Shown here: positions 9,202-17,847 of the stretch, one piece after another | How the letters are laid out: every line of letters begins with the position of its first letter | Numbering within the stretch: the stretch's first letter is position 1 | Translations under genes and position numbers: made by a program | Notes under the pieces: generated by a model | Told to the model about the DNA's origin: nothing | The model's database searches: none | The model's input: only the letters and a program-made list of their open reading frames with translations | Source: an uncultured Cellvibrionales bacterium | GTDB lineage: Bacteria > Pseudomonadota > Gammaproteobacteria > Pseudomonadales > Dasaniaceae | Direction of reading: 5' to 3' | Assembly (NCBI GenBank): GCA_913019905.1 | Contig: CAJVZD010000010.1 | Coordinates: 62,001 to 126,000 of the forward strand | DNA length: 64,000 nucleotides

Positions 9202-10359
9202 ATGATATTCGACGCGAACTCCTTAGCAGCAGGCCCCGTCTCCTTTTTTGGCCACTATGATTTCGATGTTAGGCCACTCGGGATTAGCCCACGACGGCTA
9301 CCGGCCTGGACAAGAAACCAAATACCGGAAATGATGAACACTGTGGTGAGGATGCCTTCGGGAGTAAGAATCGTATTCGAAACCGATGCGGATGACATTC
9401 AACTTCGAGTACAAACCACTAGAATGTTTTACCCGCCGCAGGAGCCCAGGCCTGTTGTATTTGATTTGAAAGTCGACGGGAAACTAGTCGACAGCTACTG
9501 CTCCGGAAACGGCAACACCATACTCATCAATCGGACCAATCCCGAAGATTACACAATGGAAAAAGGTGATGCCTATATAGTTAGTTTTCCAGGTCTGGGT
9601 AAACACATAAAACGCTGTGAAATCTGGTTACCCCACAATGCCTTCGTTGAAATTCAACAGCTGGATTTGCGTAATGCCAATGTTGTTAATCCAGTCAGTC
9701 TTCCCCAAGAAAATCGCTGGCTTCATTACGGAAGTTCTATCAGCCATTGTATGGAAGCGGATCAGCCCACCGGTTCGTGGCCGGCGGTGGCCGCTGACCT
9801 TAACAATATACACTTACAGAATCTCGGCTTTGGTGGTCAATGCCACTTAGATCAATTTGTGGCTCGGACAATACGCGATACAAAAACTGATCTCATTACA
9901 ATAAAAACCGGAATCAACATTATCAACATGGATTCGATGCGAGAACGTGTCTTTACTCCAACTCTACATGGGTTTATCGATACCATCCGCGAGGGCCATG
10001 CAGATACACCGATTGTACTCATTTCTCCGATTTACTGTCCCAGTGCGGAAACCCAACCGGGACCTACTATTCCCGACTCTAACGGACAATTCAAGACGCT
10101 GACAGGCCACGAAGAAATTCAAGGGGGCTGCCTAACATTAACAAGAGTCCGCGATATTATTGAGGATCTTGTTAAAAAGAGGCATGAAGCGGGAGACCAA
10201 AACCTATTCTACTTAAACGGCCTAAGCTTGTTTAACAAAGATGACGCGAAAGACTTACCCGATGATCTACATCCTAATCCGGCGGGCTATCGTCGAATGG
10301 GGCAGCGGTTCGCCAAGGAAATTTTACGCTACAGGGGCGCACCCACAACTCAACTGTAA
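9202..10359 (+). CDS. SGNH/GDSL-family hydrolase with N-terminal beta domain
   Basis: The 385-residue protein has an N-terminal beta-rich domain (about 1-165) of the kind found before two-domain carbohydrate esterases, then an SGNH domain. Block I is HYGSSISHC with the likely nucleophile S179, block II NLGFGGQ, block III KTGIN (N239), and block V DDLHPNPAG with D354 and H357. No signal peptide is seen, so a cytoplasmic place is likely. Family members remove acyl groups from sugars or lipids; the true substrate is unknown. The gene ends 25 bp before the converging dioxygenase gene. Start supported by position; the ribosome site (GAGAAAAC) is weak. Confidence 0.85.
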   Translation: MIFDANSLAAGPVSFFGHYDFDVRPLGISPRRLPAWTRNQIPEMMNTVVRMPSGVRIVFETDADDIQLRVQTTRMFYPPQEPRPVVFDLKVDGKLVDSYCSGNGNTILINRTNPEDYTMEKGDAYIVSFPGLGKHIKRCEIWLPHNAFVEIQQLDLRNANVVNPVSLPQENRWLHYGSSISHCMEADQPTGSWPAVAADLNNIHLQNLGFGGQCHLDQFVARTIRDTKTDLITIKTGINIINMDSMRERVFTPTLHGFIDTIREGHADTPIVLISPIYCPSAETQPGPTIPDSNGQFKTLTGHEEIQGGCLTLTRVRDIIEDLVKKRHEAGDQNLFYLNGLSLFNKDDAKDLPDDLHPNPAGYRRMGQRFAKEILRYRGAPTTQL

Positions 10360-10384
10360 AGCGGCGTAACACCGCAACCAACAT

Positions 10385-11353
10385 TCACTGCCCCAGACGA
10401 TAATCCGTGACTTGTGTGTCCGCCTTGCCGAGATCTGAAAAATTGTCGTAGGATCGCGCCTTGCCGTATTCTCCCCATGTGAACGTTCGATAATGGGATT
10501 CCTGATCGTCTATCAGAGACTCAATAGGGGCACTGCCGGCGGGGGAATAGAAATAGGGAATAGAGTAACGCGATGAACCTGAAGGGACCGGAACGACACG
10601 ATGCACTGCGGCTTTATACTGATCATTAGACCATACCTGCATTAAGTCTCCGAGGTTAACCACAAATGAATACTCCTCGGGAGGAACGTCAATCCAGCCG
10701 TCGGACTCCGACAGGGTTTGCAAACCGCCAATATTGTCTTGATACAATAAGGTAATTCCGCCGGGATCGGTATGGTGATGAAGAGCCATATCACCGAGTT
10801 TGTTAATCCCGTCCCGTTCTTTTTCCGGCAGGGGATCATATGACGGATAATGATTGAGCCGCGCCAAGCTCGTATGTTTTTTTGCAAACAGGGTATCGAG
10901 TTCACTCGCTTCTTTACCCATGGCACGACAGACTAATTGCAGGACTTTCTCAGCCAAAACAGTATTGGCTGCATAATACTCTTTTAGTGTTGATTCGAAA
11001 GCTTGGAGTCCCATCTCCTGCAAATCATTGCTTTCTTTGTCGGGCCACAATGTCGGCTGTTTCTCCCAGGCGGCATTACCATGAAAATCAAACGTTTCCT
11101 TTTGATCACGCATTTGCTTTGTGAGCTCTCGATCGTAATATCCAAATGCGTTCTCTTCGGTTCGCATCACTGAAACTTTCAGATCACGAGGCGAGGCAAA
11201 AAAAAGACTGGTTTGCTCCCACATTTGATCAATGAGGTCGTTTAAACCGTGTCCGATCAACTTAAAGAAACCGTGATCTCGACAAGCCACGTCAATGTCG
11301 CGCAATGCCTTGGCGTCAATATTCCGCATGTCTATAGTAGGTATAGCGCTCAT
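10385..11353 (-). CDS. Isopenicillin-N-synthase-like 2-oxoglutarate/Fe(II) dioxygenase
   Basis: The product (322 residues from the ATG at 11353) has the DIOX_N region near its start (PTIDMRNIDAKALRDIDVA, GFFKLIGHG) and the jelly-roll iron site HHHTDPGGITLLYQD (His and Asp), then HRVVPV (second His) and the 2-oxoglutarate-binding SRYSIPYF (R-x-S). All three metal ligands and the Arg are present, so it should be active. The frame is open to 11521, but the extra 56 residues look non-coding and AAAGG lies before 11353. Bacterial members act on many small molecules; the substrate is not known. It converges with the esterase gene. Confidence 0.88.
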   Translation of the reverse strand: MSAIPTIDMRNIDAKALRDIDVACRDHGFFKLIGHGLNDLIDQMWEQTSLFFASPRDLKVSVMRTEENAFGYYDRELTKQMRDQKETFDFHGNAAWEKQPTLWPDKESNDLQEMGLQAFESTLKEYYAANTVLAEKVLQLVCRAMGKEASELDTLFAKKHTSLARLNHYPSYDPLPEKERDGINKLGDMALHHHTDPGGITLLYQDNIGGLQTLSESDGWIDVPPEEYSFVVNLGDLMQVWSNDQYKAAVHRVVPVPSGSSRYSIPYFYSPAGSAPIESLIDDQESHYRTFTWGEYGKARSYDNFSDLGKADTQVTDYRLGQ

Positions 11354-11624
11354 AATAGATAGCCTTTTAAATTCTGTAGGAAGAAGACTAACGAGAGGAA
11401 TCTGACCATGCAAGTGTTTTTCAGGGAAGTAACATGAAATAGTACGAGCGGTGTTCGTACAGAGATTCATTTGACTATCTAATTCGTAGAAATCAATCCG
11501 TAAAATTAACCGGCACCGCAATTTAGGTAACCCTTTTCCCTAAACGCAAACACCTTGTGACCGCTCTATCTTCGCAAACTCACTGCCCTGTAATAAAACG
11601 TAGACGCGAACGCTGGCGCCTGTC

Positions 11625-12395
11625 TCAAATCGCCATCAGATCTGGAACTTTGAACTGATAACCGAGTTTGTCTTTTACCTTTTGACTACTCACCAATTTG
11701 AAAGAATCGACTCCGGATTCCTCAAACTGTGGGGCAGGGTTTCCAATGCGCAAGGCCGCCTTAGTATAGAATTCTCTTTTTGTTGGATGCGTATCTGCAC
11801 ACGCATTAAACGTGTCTCCCCAACTTTCTTGCAAAATAATCGCTTCAATTATGCCAATGCAGTCATCACGATGGATGAGATTGACCGGAGACTCTGGATT
11901 TTGAACACGCTTCCCCTTTCGGAAAAAATTGCCTGGGTCACGGCCGTATCCAATCAACCCCCCGAAACGAACGACAGTAGTTTCAATCGACTCGCAATGC
12001 CGAAATAGGTTTTCTATCTGAAACAACAGACTGTCCTCGGACTCCTGACCCTGCGACTCTGACACCGTAACGTTATGACTTTTGTAGACCGACGTAGAGC
12101 TGATATAAAGCACTTCTTTTATTTCCGATTTTTCAATCTCACGTAGAAGACCAGAAAAATCCGCAATGCTTTTGGACGTTATGTTTATGATCAAAAGTTC
12201 CGCCTGCAGGAAAGTACCGATATTATCGGTGAGCTGGTGAATATCAACAACGTATGGCTCCGCGCCGATAGCCGAGATCTCCTGCAAACGCACTTCTGAA
12301 CGGGTCGATGCCTTTACCTCGACTCCCCTCGAAAGCAACTGTTTCGATAAAGGCAGCCCGAGCCACCCACTCCCTAATACACTGACGACTTTAAT
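11625..12395 (-). CDS. NAD(P)-binding epimerase/dehydratase-like protein (YeeZ type), atypical start
   Basis: The first normal start codon (TTG, 12338) would remove the nucleotide-binding loop. Read upstream in the same frame, the sequence encodes KVVSVLGSGWLGLPLSKQLL, a proper Rossmann loop (GxGxxG) continuous with LLSRGVEVKASTR. The frame is open back to 12446 but holds no ATG, GTG or TTG. GGGAG at 12403-12407 is seven bases before an ATT at 12393-12395, so an ATT start (giving MKVVSVLG-like homologues) fits; an ATG at 12400 is out of frame and stops after eight codons. Later motifs include the YISSTSVYKS segment and FGGLIGYGRDPG. Function: extended-SDR-like NAD-binding protein of unknown substrate. 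About 257 residues. Confidence 0.7.
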   Translation of the reverse strand: MKVVSVLGSGWLGLPLSKQLLSRGVEVKASTRSEVRLQEISAIGAEPYVVDIHQLTDNIGTFLQAELLIINITSKSIADFSGLLREIEKSEIKEVLYISSTSVYKSHNVTVSESQGQESEDSLLFQIENLFRHCESIETTVVRFGGLIGYGRDPGNFFRKGKRVQNPESPVNLIHRDDCIGIIEAIILQESWGDTFNACADTHPTKREFYTKAALRIGNPAPQFEESGVDSFKLVSSQKVKDKLGYQFKVPDLMAI

Positions 12396-12538
12396 GACAT
12401 AACTCCCAAAATTGATTTCAAAAATTAACGATAATTCATCATTTGACTAGCGCTAATAATTGATCATCCTACAGTATTTTGTTAGCTTCACAAGCTGCAT
12501 AATTGTTTAGAAATCGGCCACATAAAAGGAATCAGATG

Positions 12539-13618
12539 ATGCTGAAATCTCGCCGTGAGTTTATAAAAATTTCAACTGCGAGCGGCCTACTTAGCCTCGT
12601 TCCCTCTTATCCGCTTTGGTCTGAGACCGTCCCATTGGTGAAACCAGCACCTTATATGCCGAAGCCAGAATTTGTAAAAACCAATGGCATTAGCATGGCA
12701 GTTTACGAACAGGGACAAGGTATTCCAGTCGTATTTTGTCACGGGTTTCCCGAATTGGCTTTTTCCTGGCGCAATCAAATTAAGGCCTTAAGTGATTCAG
12801 GATTCCGCGCTATCGCGCCAGACCAAAGAGGCTACGGTCTCACACGCGGCCCTGCTGACAACAGCCAATACGACATCCAGTTTTTATGTGACGACCTTAT
12901 TGGTATGTTAGATGCGAAAGGCATTGATAAGGCCATTTTCTGCGGGCACGACTGGGGGGGAGGTATCGTTTGGTCCATGGCAAGATTACATCCTGACCGC
13001 TGCCTCGGAATAATTGGATTAAATACTCCAGCCTCTCGACCTTCCAACCTTCCTCCAGCCGAACGCGGAGAAAAATCTCCAATTACAATGTCTCCCAATT
13101 ATTATGCAATGACCTTTATGCAACCTGGACGCGCCGAAGCCGTGTTGGAGAAGGACGTACGCTTCTCCATGGAGTTTATGCTGAGCCGGGGCGGTATTTG
13201 GAACAAGAGTATATTTGCACGACTTCCTAAAAATTCGCCAGAACGGCAACTCGATTTATTGACTTTAATTAGCAACCGGAAAATGGTCGCGGAACCTTTC
13301 CTACAGGAGGATGTGATCCAATATTTTAGCGATACATTTTCAGCTACCGGTTTTACAGGAGGATTAAACTGGTATCGTAACGCGATAAAAATGGGCACAA
13401 TCATGAAAGACGCAGCTTTAACAATCGATGTGCCAAGCCTCTATATCGGTGCGGAAAATGATGTCATCTTACCGCCCTCCTCCGCGGACGGCATGGAAGA
13501 CTTTATAGCAGATTTAGAAAAATATACCGTTAAGGATTGTGGCCACTGGACACAGCAAGAAAAACCGGAGGAGGTAAATAGGATCATCATCGATTGGTTG
13601 CAGCGGAAATTTGCTTAA
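12539..13618 (+). CDS. Tat-exported alpha/beta hydrolase, epoxide hydrolase-like
   Basis: The start is one of two adjacent ATGs (12536, 12539) behind AAGGA. The leader SRREFIKISTASGLLSL is a twin-arginine signal, so the folded enzyme should be exported. The hydrolase fold shows HGFPELAFSWRNQI (oxyanion HGFP), the nucleophile elbow GHDWGGG with Asp in place of Ser, and the C-terminal acid and His (ENDVILP region; CGHWTQQEKPEEVN). Asp nucleophile plus HGxP and a cap domain with Tyr residues point to an epoxide hydrolase rather than an esterase; haloalkane dehalogenase is the main alternative. About 360 residues. It stands alone, diverging from the YeeZ-like gene. Confidence 0.82.
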   Translation: MLKSRREFIKISTASGLLSLVPSYPLWSETVPLVKPAPYMPKPEFVKTNGISMAVYEQGQGIPVVFCHGFPELAFSWRNQIKALSDSGFRAIAPDQRGYGLTRGPADNSQYDIQFLCDDLIGMLDAKGIDKAIFCGHDWGGGIVWSMARLHPDRCLGIIGLNTPASRPSNLPPAERGEKSPITMSPNYYAMTFMQPGRAEAVLEKDVRFSMEFMLSRGGIWNKSIFARLPKNSPERQLDLLTLISNRKMVAEPFLQEDVIQYFSDTFSATGFTGGLNWYRNAIKMGTIMKDAALTIDVPSLYIGAENDVILPPSSADGMEDFIADLEKYTVKDCGHWTQQEKPEEVNRIIIDWLQRKFA

Positions 13619-13786
13619 CTCTTTTACCTGGAGCCGTGAAAAAGAAAGACCAGAAAATTTTCTGGCTGCTATCCTCGGCTCATAGAACTCCGTGAGCAGT
13701 TCGTGGGAAAAAACTGTTTGAATTCTCGTTTACGAATGTTATTCTGCACGGCAATTATCCGAACAAACATATCGACCATCGAAACC

Positions 13787-13873
13787 ATGACTACACGACA
13801 CACAAGCAATACAAAATTGAAACGAAAAGCTGTCAAACAAAGATCTGCAGCCGTGCTTCGCGTGTGTAATTAA
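13787..13873 (+). CDS. Possible 28-residue basic leader peptide
   Basis: A short frame just upstream of the dapA terminator-like hairpin encodes MTTRHTSNTKLKRKAVKQRS followed by AAVLRVCN. It has four Lys and four Arg in 28 residues. It ends 22 bp before the hairpin. No strong ribosome site is seen, so translation is uncertain. Its position is what one would expect of a leader peptide of an attenuator, but a chance frame is equally possible. Confidence 0.25.
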   Translation: MTTRHTSNTKLKRKAVKQRSAAVLRVCN

Positions 13874-13894
13874 ACAGAAAAATTACAGTTAGGG

Positions 13895-13928
13895 GCCCGG
13901 TCGCATTTTTGCAACCGGGCTTTTTTTT
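13895..13928 (+). terminator. Rho-independent terminator-like hairpin directly before dapA
   Basis: GCCCGGT at 13895-13901 pairs with ACCGGGC at 13914-13920, with extra inner pairing (GCA/TGC), and is followed by eight T (13921-13928). It ends only 20 bp before the dapA ATG at 13949, which leaves no room for a promoter in between. A smaller hairpin (TGTAATT/AATTACA, 13865-13886) stands just before it. Either it ends an upstream transcript or acts as an attenuator for dapA. Confidence 0.8.
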
Positions 13929-13948
13929 GCTCAAAAAAGGAGATAATA

Positions 13949-14815
13949 ATGTTTTGTGGATCTTATGTCGCCATGGTAACGCCCTTCAAAAATGGAGAAA
14001 TTGACGAGGAATCCCTCGTAAAGATGGTCAATTGGCAAATAGAAAGCGGAACATCTGGACTGGTTCCAGTGGGAACGACCGGTGAAGCTTCAACGGTAAC
14101 GAGTGAAGAACACAAACAGGTCTTGAAAATCGTCGTCGAGGAGGCTGATGGCCGTATCCCGGTGATCGCTGGTGCAGGATCTAATAATCCGATAGAAGCA
14201 TTAGACTACGCACAAACAGCGCAAAGAATAGGTGCTGACGGCGTTCTTTGTGTCGCCGGTTACTACAACCGCCCCTCGCAATTGGGCTTGTTAGAGCACT
14301 TTAAATACATCCACGATAATACCGACATACCGATGATCATTTACAATGTACCACCGCGAACAATTGTCGACGTATTACCGGAAACGATGGCGGTGTTATC
14401 CCAATTGCCCCGTGTTGTCGGTGTGAAAGATGCGACTGCCGACCTGGCACGAATCAGTCTCGAACAACTGGGAATAACTAAACCTTTTAGCTATCTTTCC
14501 GGCGAGGACATGACAGCGCTTGCCTACAATGCAATGGGCGGCCAAGGTTGTATTTCCGTCACAGCCAATATAGCGCCAAAGCTCTGTGCTCAGATGCAGA
14601 ACGCCTGCAAGGAAGGCAACTATACTCGAGCGCTACAATTGCATCAAAAACTCGTCCCAATACATAAAGCTCTTTTTCTGGAACCTAGCCCGGCTGGGGT
14701 CAAGTATGCTGCATTCTTATTGGGTTTGTGTGAAGAGAAAGTCAGATTGCCCATCATGCCGGTCGGCAAAAAAACCAAGGAACTGATCGAGACAGCACTC
14801 GCAGCATTGGACTAG
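13949..14815 (+). CDS. dapA: 4-hydroxy-tetrahydrodipicolinate synthase
   Basis: Condenses pyruvate with aspartate semialdehyde, the first step specific to the lysine/diaminopimelate branch, in the cytoplasm. The 288-residue protein has all marks of DapA: GTTGEASTV (T43, T44), YYNRPSQ, YNVPPRT with catalytic Y132 and R137, and VVGVKDAT with the Schiff-base K160. Length equals the family norm. AAGGAG sits before the ATG. In many gammaproteobacteria dapA is followed by bamC; here it is followed by a hexamer repeat and a converging CsgG-like gene, so that pairing is absent. A terminator-like hairpin directly upstream suggests control by transcript read-through. Confidence 0.97.
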   Translation: MFCGSYVAMVTPFKNGEIDEESLVKMVNWQIESGTSGLVPVGTTGEASTVTSEEHKQVLKIVVEEADGRIPVIAGAGSNNPIEALDYAQTAQRIGADGVLCVAGYYNRPSQLGLLEHFKYIHDNTDIPMIIYNVPPRTIVDVLPETMAVLSQLPRVVGVKDATADLARISLEQLGITKPFSYLSGEDMTALAYNAMGGQGCISVTANIAPKLCAQMQNACKEGNYTRALQLHQKLVPIHKALFLEPSPAGVKYAAFLLGLCEEKVRLPIMPVGKKTKELIETALAALD

Positions 14816-14819
14816 ATTA

Positions 14820-14880
14820 AGGTTAAGGCTATGGCTATGGCTATGGCTATGGCTATGGCTAAGGTTAAGGTTAAGGTTAA
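14820..14880. repeat. Hexamer tandem repeat after dapA
   Basis: Ten or so hexamers in a row: two of GGTTAA type, five GGCTAT, one GGCTAA, then three GGTTAA. It begins just after the dapA stop codon and lies between converging genes. Such an array is likely to vary in length between strains. Confidence 0.9.
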
Positions 14881-15045
14881 AGCGAATTATCGCCTAGGGT
14901 GAATTGGCCGGGATATCGATTTACAGATCTCGCGCCGACTTTAAAAGGACTGAACGCAAAGCACACCTTTGAAATCAGGGTCACCGCTTGCTGCTTTTTG
15001 CAAAGCCTTCGCACCGACGGTCAATTCACATTAGTTAGAAACAAA

Positions 15046-15984
15046 TCAACGTGTAAGGTACATTTGCTTAACCCAGCCTGTTTTCCCCATGGCTTCTATT
15101 TCTCGCCATTCGCCGTTTTCCACTCCCGTAAGAATCACTCCTGTACCTTCGTACATCGTACCAAGGTCCGGCGCCTTTGTAGTAGGTCCACCCCGCATTT
15201 TAACATTGGTACTTATCATGTAACCGGCGTTGTCTGCGGCGGCGGCTGATCCCGGCGCAATACCGCCGAGCTCATCGGCAAGTTTATTGTGAGCGTCAAT
15301 AAATGCCGCAGTCACGATTTTTCCAATATCCGTATCTTCATAGCCTCCACCCAGTGCACCCGCTATGGCAAAGAAACCGCCAGCACCAAATGTTAGGTCA
15401 CTTTTTTTAGCGCTACCTTCAACAATTGCGACTTGCTCACTGGTACGCAGATCAACCACTTCCAGCAAGACTTGTGCCTCGAGGCTTTTATTCTTTAACA
15501 TTCCAGCCACTGCACCGAGTTTACCACCGATAAACCCGCCGATAGCACCACCAATGTTTTTGCCACCGGCATTGGAATCTTCATGGACGATGCTGGGAAC
15601 AATGATATAGTCGGCCGCCTTTATTTGACCGCCACCCATGCGACTACCTTTTTGAAGCTCCCCATCGTCTGCAAATGCACGCTCAGATTTCATTGATCGA
15701 ACGGCCTGACCACGTGCAAGCACCTTGAAACATTTACTTTTTGACATCAATAGCTTAACCATAGGTGTCGGCGACTTCTTGAGTCCATAGTGGTGATACA
15801 TCGGAAATTCTGGTTCCTGAAGTGCGGCAGTTCCGATAGGCGTTGAACATTTTGTCAGGTCGGTAACTTTTGTTCCCCCTTCTCCCTTCTTGGTTTTAGT
15901 ATCAAAAAAAGCTGCATTAGCTGAGAAAGGTATTAAAAATAGGCATGCGATAAGCGCCACAGATGGGCGGCAAAAAAGTCTCAT
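15046..15984 (-). CDS. CsgG-like outer-membrane protein with C-terminal SH3 domain
   Basis: The 312-residue product starts with a signal peptide ending SANA|A. Residues about 55-235 resemble the CsgG/HfaB fold: VKLLMSKSKCFKVLARGQ, a region ADYIIVPSIVHED, then VLLEVVDLRTSEQVAIVEG and a small C-terminal helix with AAFIDAHNKLADEL. A glycine-zipper (about 143-160, GGAIGGFIGGKLGAVAG) sits where CsgG inserts its pore strands. Residues about 250-312 form a bacterial SH3 domain (VKMRGGPTT... GEWREIEAMGKTGWV). Unlike CsgG there is no Cys after the signal peptide, so it is not a lipoprotein. No curli genes are near. Role unknown; secretion pore or cell-wall-binding protein are options. Confidence 0.72.
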   Translation of the reverse strand: MRLFCRPSVALIACLFLIPFSANAAFFDTKTKKGEGGTKVTDLTKCSTPIGTAALQEPEFPMYHHYGLKKSPTPMVKLLMSKSKCFKVLARGQAVRSMKSERAFADDGELQKGSRMGGGQIKAADYIIVPSIVHEDSNAGGKNIGGAIGGFIGGKLGAVAGMLKNKSLEAQVLLEVVDLRTSEQVAIVEGSAKKSDLTFGAGGFFAIAGALGGGYEDTDIGKIVTAAFIDAHNKLADELGGIAPGSAAAADNAGYMISTNVKMRGGPTTKAPDLGTMYEGTGVILTGVENGEWREIEAMGKTGWVKQMYLTR

Positions 15985-16305
15985 TATAGTCTCCCGGTTT
16001 TATAAAAAGTCCCTAAATTTGAATTGTCAATCAACGAATCATCTACATTACACTAGCGCTAATTTTTCACACCGTCAATACTCCCAACGCAATAGACAAG
16101 GTCCAAAAATGCGATAGCGTCGAATCAGGTTTTACATCGTTCCACAGTAAAAGCACCACTAGGAAAATGACTAGTAATCCACGGTGACAGGAGCGTTTCG
16201 ATACCAATGAGGCAGATACGGCATGAGCTGATTGTTTCTCTTCATTCCAGCGCCTTTCGTTGATTGTATTTATTGTAACTGGGCTATTGGAAACGTAGTC
16301 AAACC
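15985..16305. other. Gene-free gap between CsgG-like and SulP genes
   Basis: About 320 bp with no supported frame, repeat or clear hairpin. It should hold the promoter of the CsgG-like gene (read leftward) and the end of the SulP transcript; I could not fix either. Confidence 0.5.
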
Positions 16306-17847
16306 TTAGGGCTCGACAATCCAGTTGGACCCTTCGCCAAATACGCGGCGTAGTAAACGAGCGCCTTGGGGGGGCTGACCGGGAATAACCTGAACTTCCA
16401 AGCCGGCAAGTTCAGCTTCGGTAGCAACTCGTTGAATAACTAACGCACCGGTATAGTCGATACGACCCAGTCTACGTAAATCAAGAATTAGCGTCTCCAC
16501 ATCGGGATGTTTCACCAGTTCCTCGACGAGTGTTTCATCGAGACTGTTTGCCGACCCGAAAAACAGTACGCCCGTTGGCTCCAAATGCAAAGTGTGCTCC
16601 ACATAGCGACTCACGATGTTGATGCGCCTTTCGCGCCACAAATGCACCGCTATTCCAAGTCCCATACCAAATAACACGGCGAGGTCAATTCTCGGCGACA
16701 ATATCAGAGTTAACAAGAATGTCACCCATGCTACCAACGACTGGGCACGTGAACTGCGCATCAACTGCAATAAAGGACCAAACTTAATGAGAGGAAAAAC
16801 AGCGCCAATGATTATCGCAGCCAAAACAGCTTTCGGTAGCGACGATAAAATATTGGCAGCGGGCAAAAATACTAAGACTACAAGCCCGGTAATCGCGCCA
16901 CTCCAACGAGAGGTGGCACCTGCAGTATGACTAATTAGAGTTCTGGAAAAAGAACCTCCAACGGGAAATGCACTGGTTATACCAGCGACTAAATTGGCGG
17001 CCCCCTGGCTAAGAAATTCGCGATTAGCACTCCACGGCCTTCTATTTGACGCTGCGAGGGTACGCGCTATTGCCGCCGGTTCAGCAAAGCCGACCAACGC
17101 AATGACAAAGCCTGGCAAAATTAACTCATCGATTCGGTGCCAGGGAAGAGCCAATGATATTTCTGGCAGATCAATGGGAATGTAACCGATCGTTTCACAT
17201 TGACAGTCGAATAAGCGCTGGTACGCAATGCCTAAAATGACCGCCAACAATACGCCAGGGAACAAAGCATGAATTCGCTTCCCAATCACTAGCAGCACGA
17301 TGGTCATCATACCTAAAAGCATAGATTGAACTGACCATTGAGCAGGCGCAGAAAAAACAGATATCAGACTGACTAAGACATTTCCCCCCGCCGTGTCTAC
17401 CCCAAAAAATGCAGGGATTTGAGTAGATAAAATGAGTACTGCAGCCGCGGTAGTAAAACCATCCAGCACAGGCTGTGACATCAAATACACGACAAAACCT
17501 GCTCGCGCGAAACTTATAACCACGCGTGCCAAGCCAACGGTCAATGCGAGTAATGCAGCCAAGCTGATATATTCTTCTGTACCGGGAACAGCGAGCGATG
17601 ACAAAGCCCCGAAAATAAGAATGCTGGTCATTGCCACTGGTCCGGTTTGAAGCCAGGGGGAAGAGGCAAAAATAGCGGCCACAACAAGAGGAAAAATGGC
17701 GGCGTATAGACCTTGGATAGGCGGCAATCCAGCGAGTTCCGCATAAGCTATCGACTGGGGGATTAAAATGAGCGCTACCGTAAAACCCGCCAGTAAATCT
17801 CGCCAGTTTGGCGCGGGCTTTAACAACGTGAGTAGTTTATTTAGCAT
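16306..17847 (-). CDS. SulP family anion permease with STAS domain
   Basis: The 513-residue product has about 10-12 membrane segments (residues 15-400), opening with the SulP signature region GFTVALILIPQSIAYAELAGL PPIQGLYAAI, and a C-terminal STAS domain (about 415-510; LILDLRRLGRIDYTGALVI). SulP proteins carry sulfate, bicarbonate or other anions across the inner membrane. I use the ATG at 17847 as start: its first base is the last base of the upstream HupE stop codon (TGATG), so the two are translationally coupled. It is the last gene of a PPIase-hupE-sulP operon. Substrate cannot be told from sequence; bicarbonate or sulfate are likely. Confidence 0.9.
   Translation of the reverse strand: MLNKLLTLLKPAPNWRDLLAGFTVALILIPQSIAYAELAGLPPIQGLYAAIFPLVVAAIFASSPWLQTGPVAMTSILIFGALSSLAVPGTEEYISLAALLALTVGLARVVISFARAGFVVYLMSQPVLDGFTTAAAVLILSTQIPAFFGVDTAGGNVLVSLISVFSAPAQWSVQSMLLGMMTIVLLVIGKRIHALFPGVLLAVILGIAYQRLFDCQCETIGYIPIDLPEISLALPWHRIDELILPGFVIALVGFAEPAAIARTLAASNRRPWSANREFLSQGAANLVAGITSAFPVGGSFSRTLISHTAGATSRWSGAITGLVVLVFLPAANILSSLPKAVLAAIIIGAVFPLIKFGPLLQLMRSSRAQSLVAWVTFLLTLILSPRIDLAVLFGMGLGIAVHLWRERRINIVSRYVEHTLHLEPTGVLFFGSANSLDETLVEELVKHPDVETLILDLRRLGRIDYTGALVIQRVATEAELAGLEVQVIPGQPPQGARLLRRVFGEGSNWIVEP

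Noticed and set aside
13619-13948. Lysine riboswitch before dapA
   Set aside because: I did not find the conserved riboswitch segments; only the hairpin and a small frame are visible.
14899-15249. 116-residue + strand frame
   Set aside because: It lies antisense to the CsgG-like gene, which has clear domains; it is a shadow.
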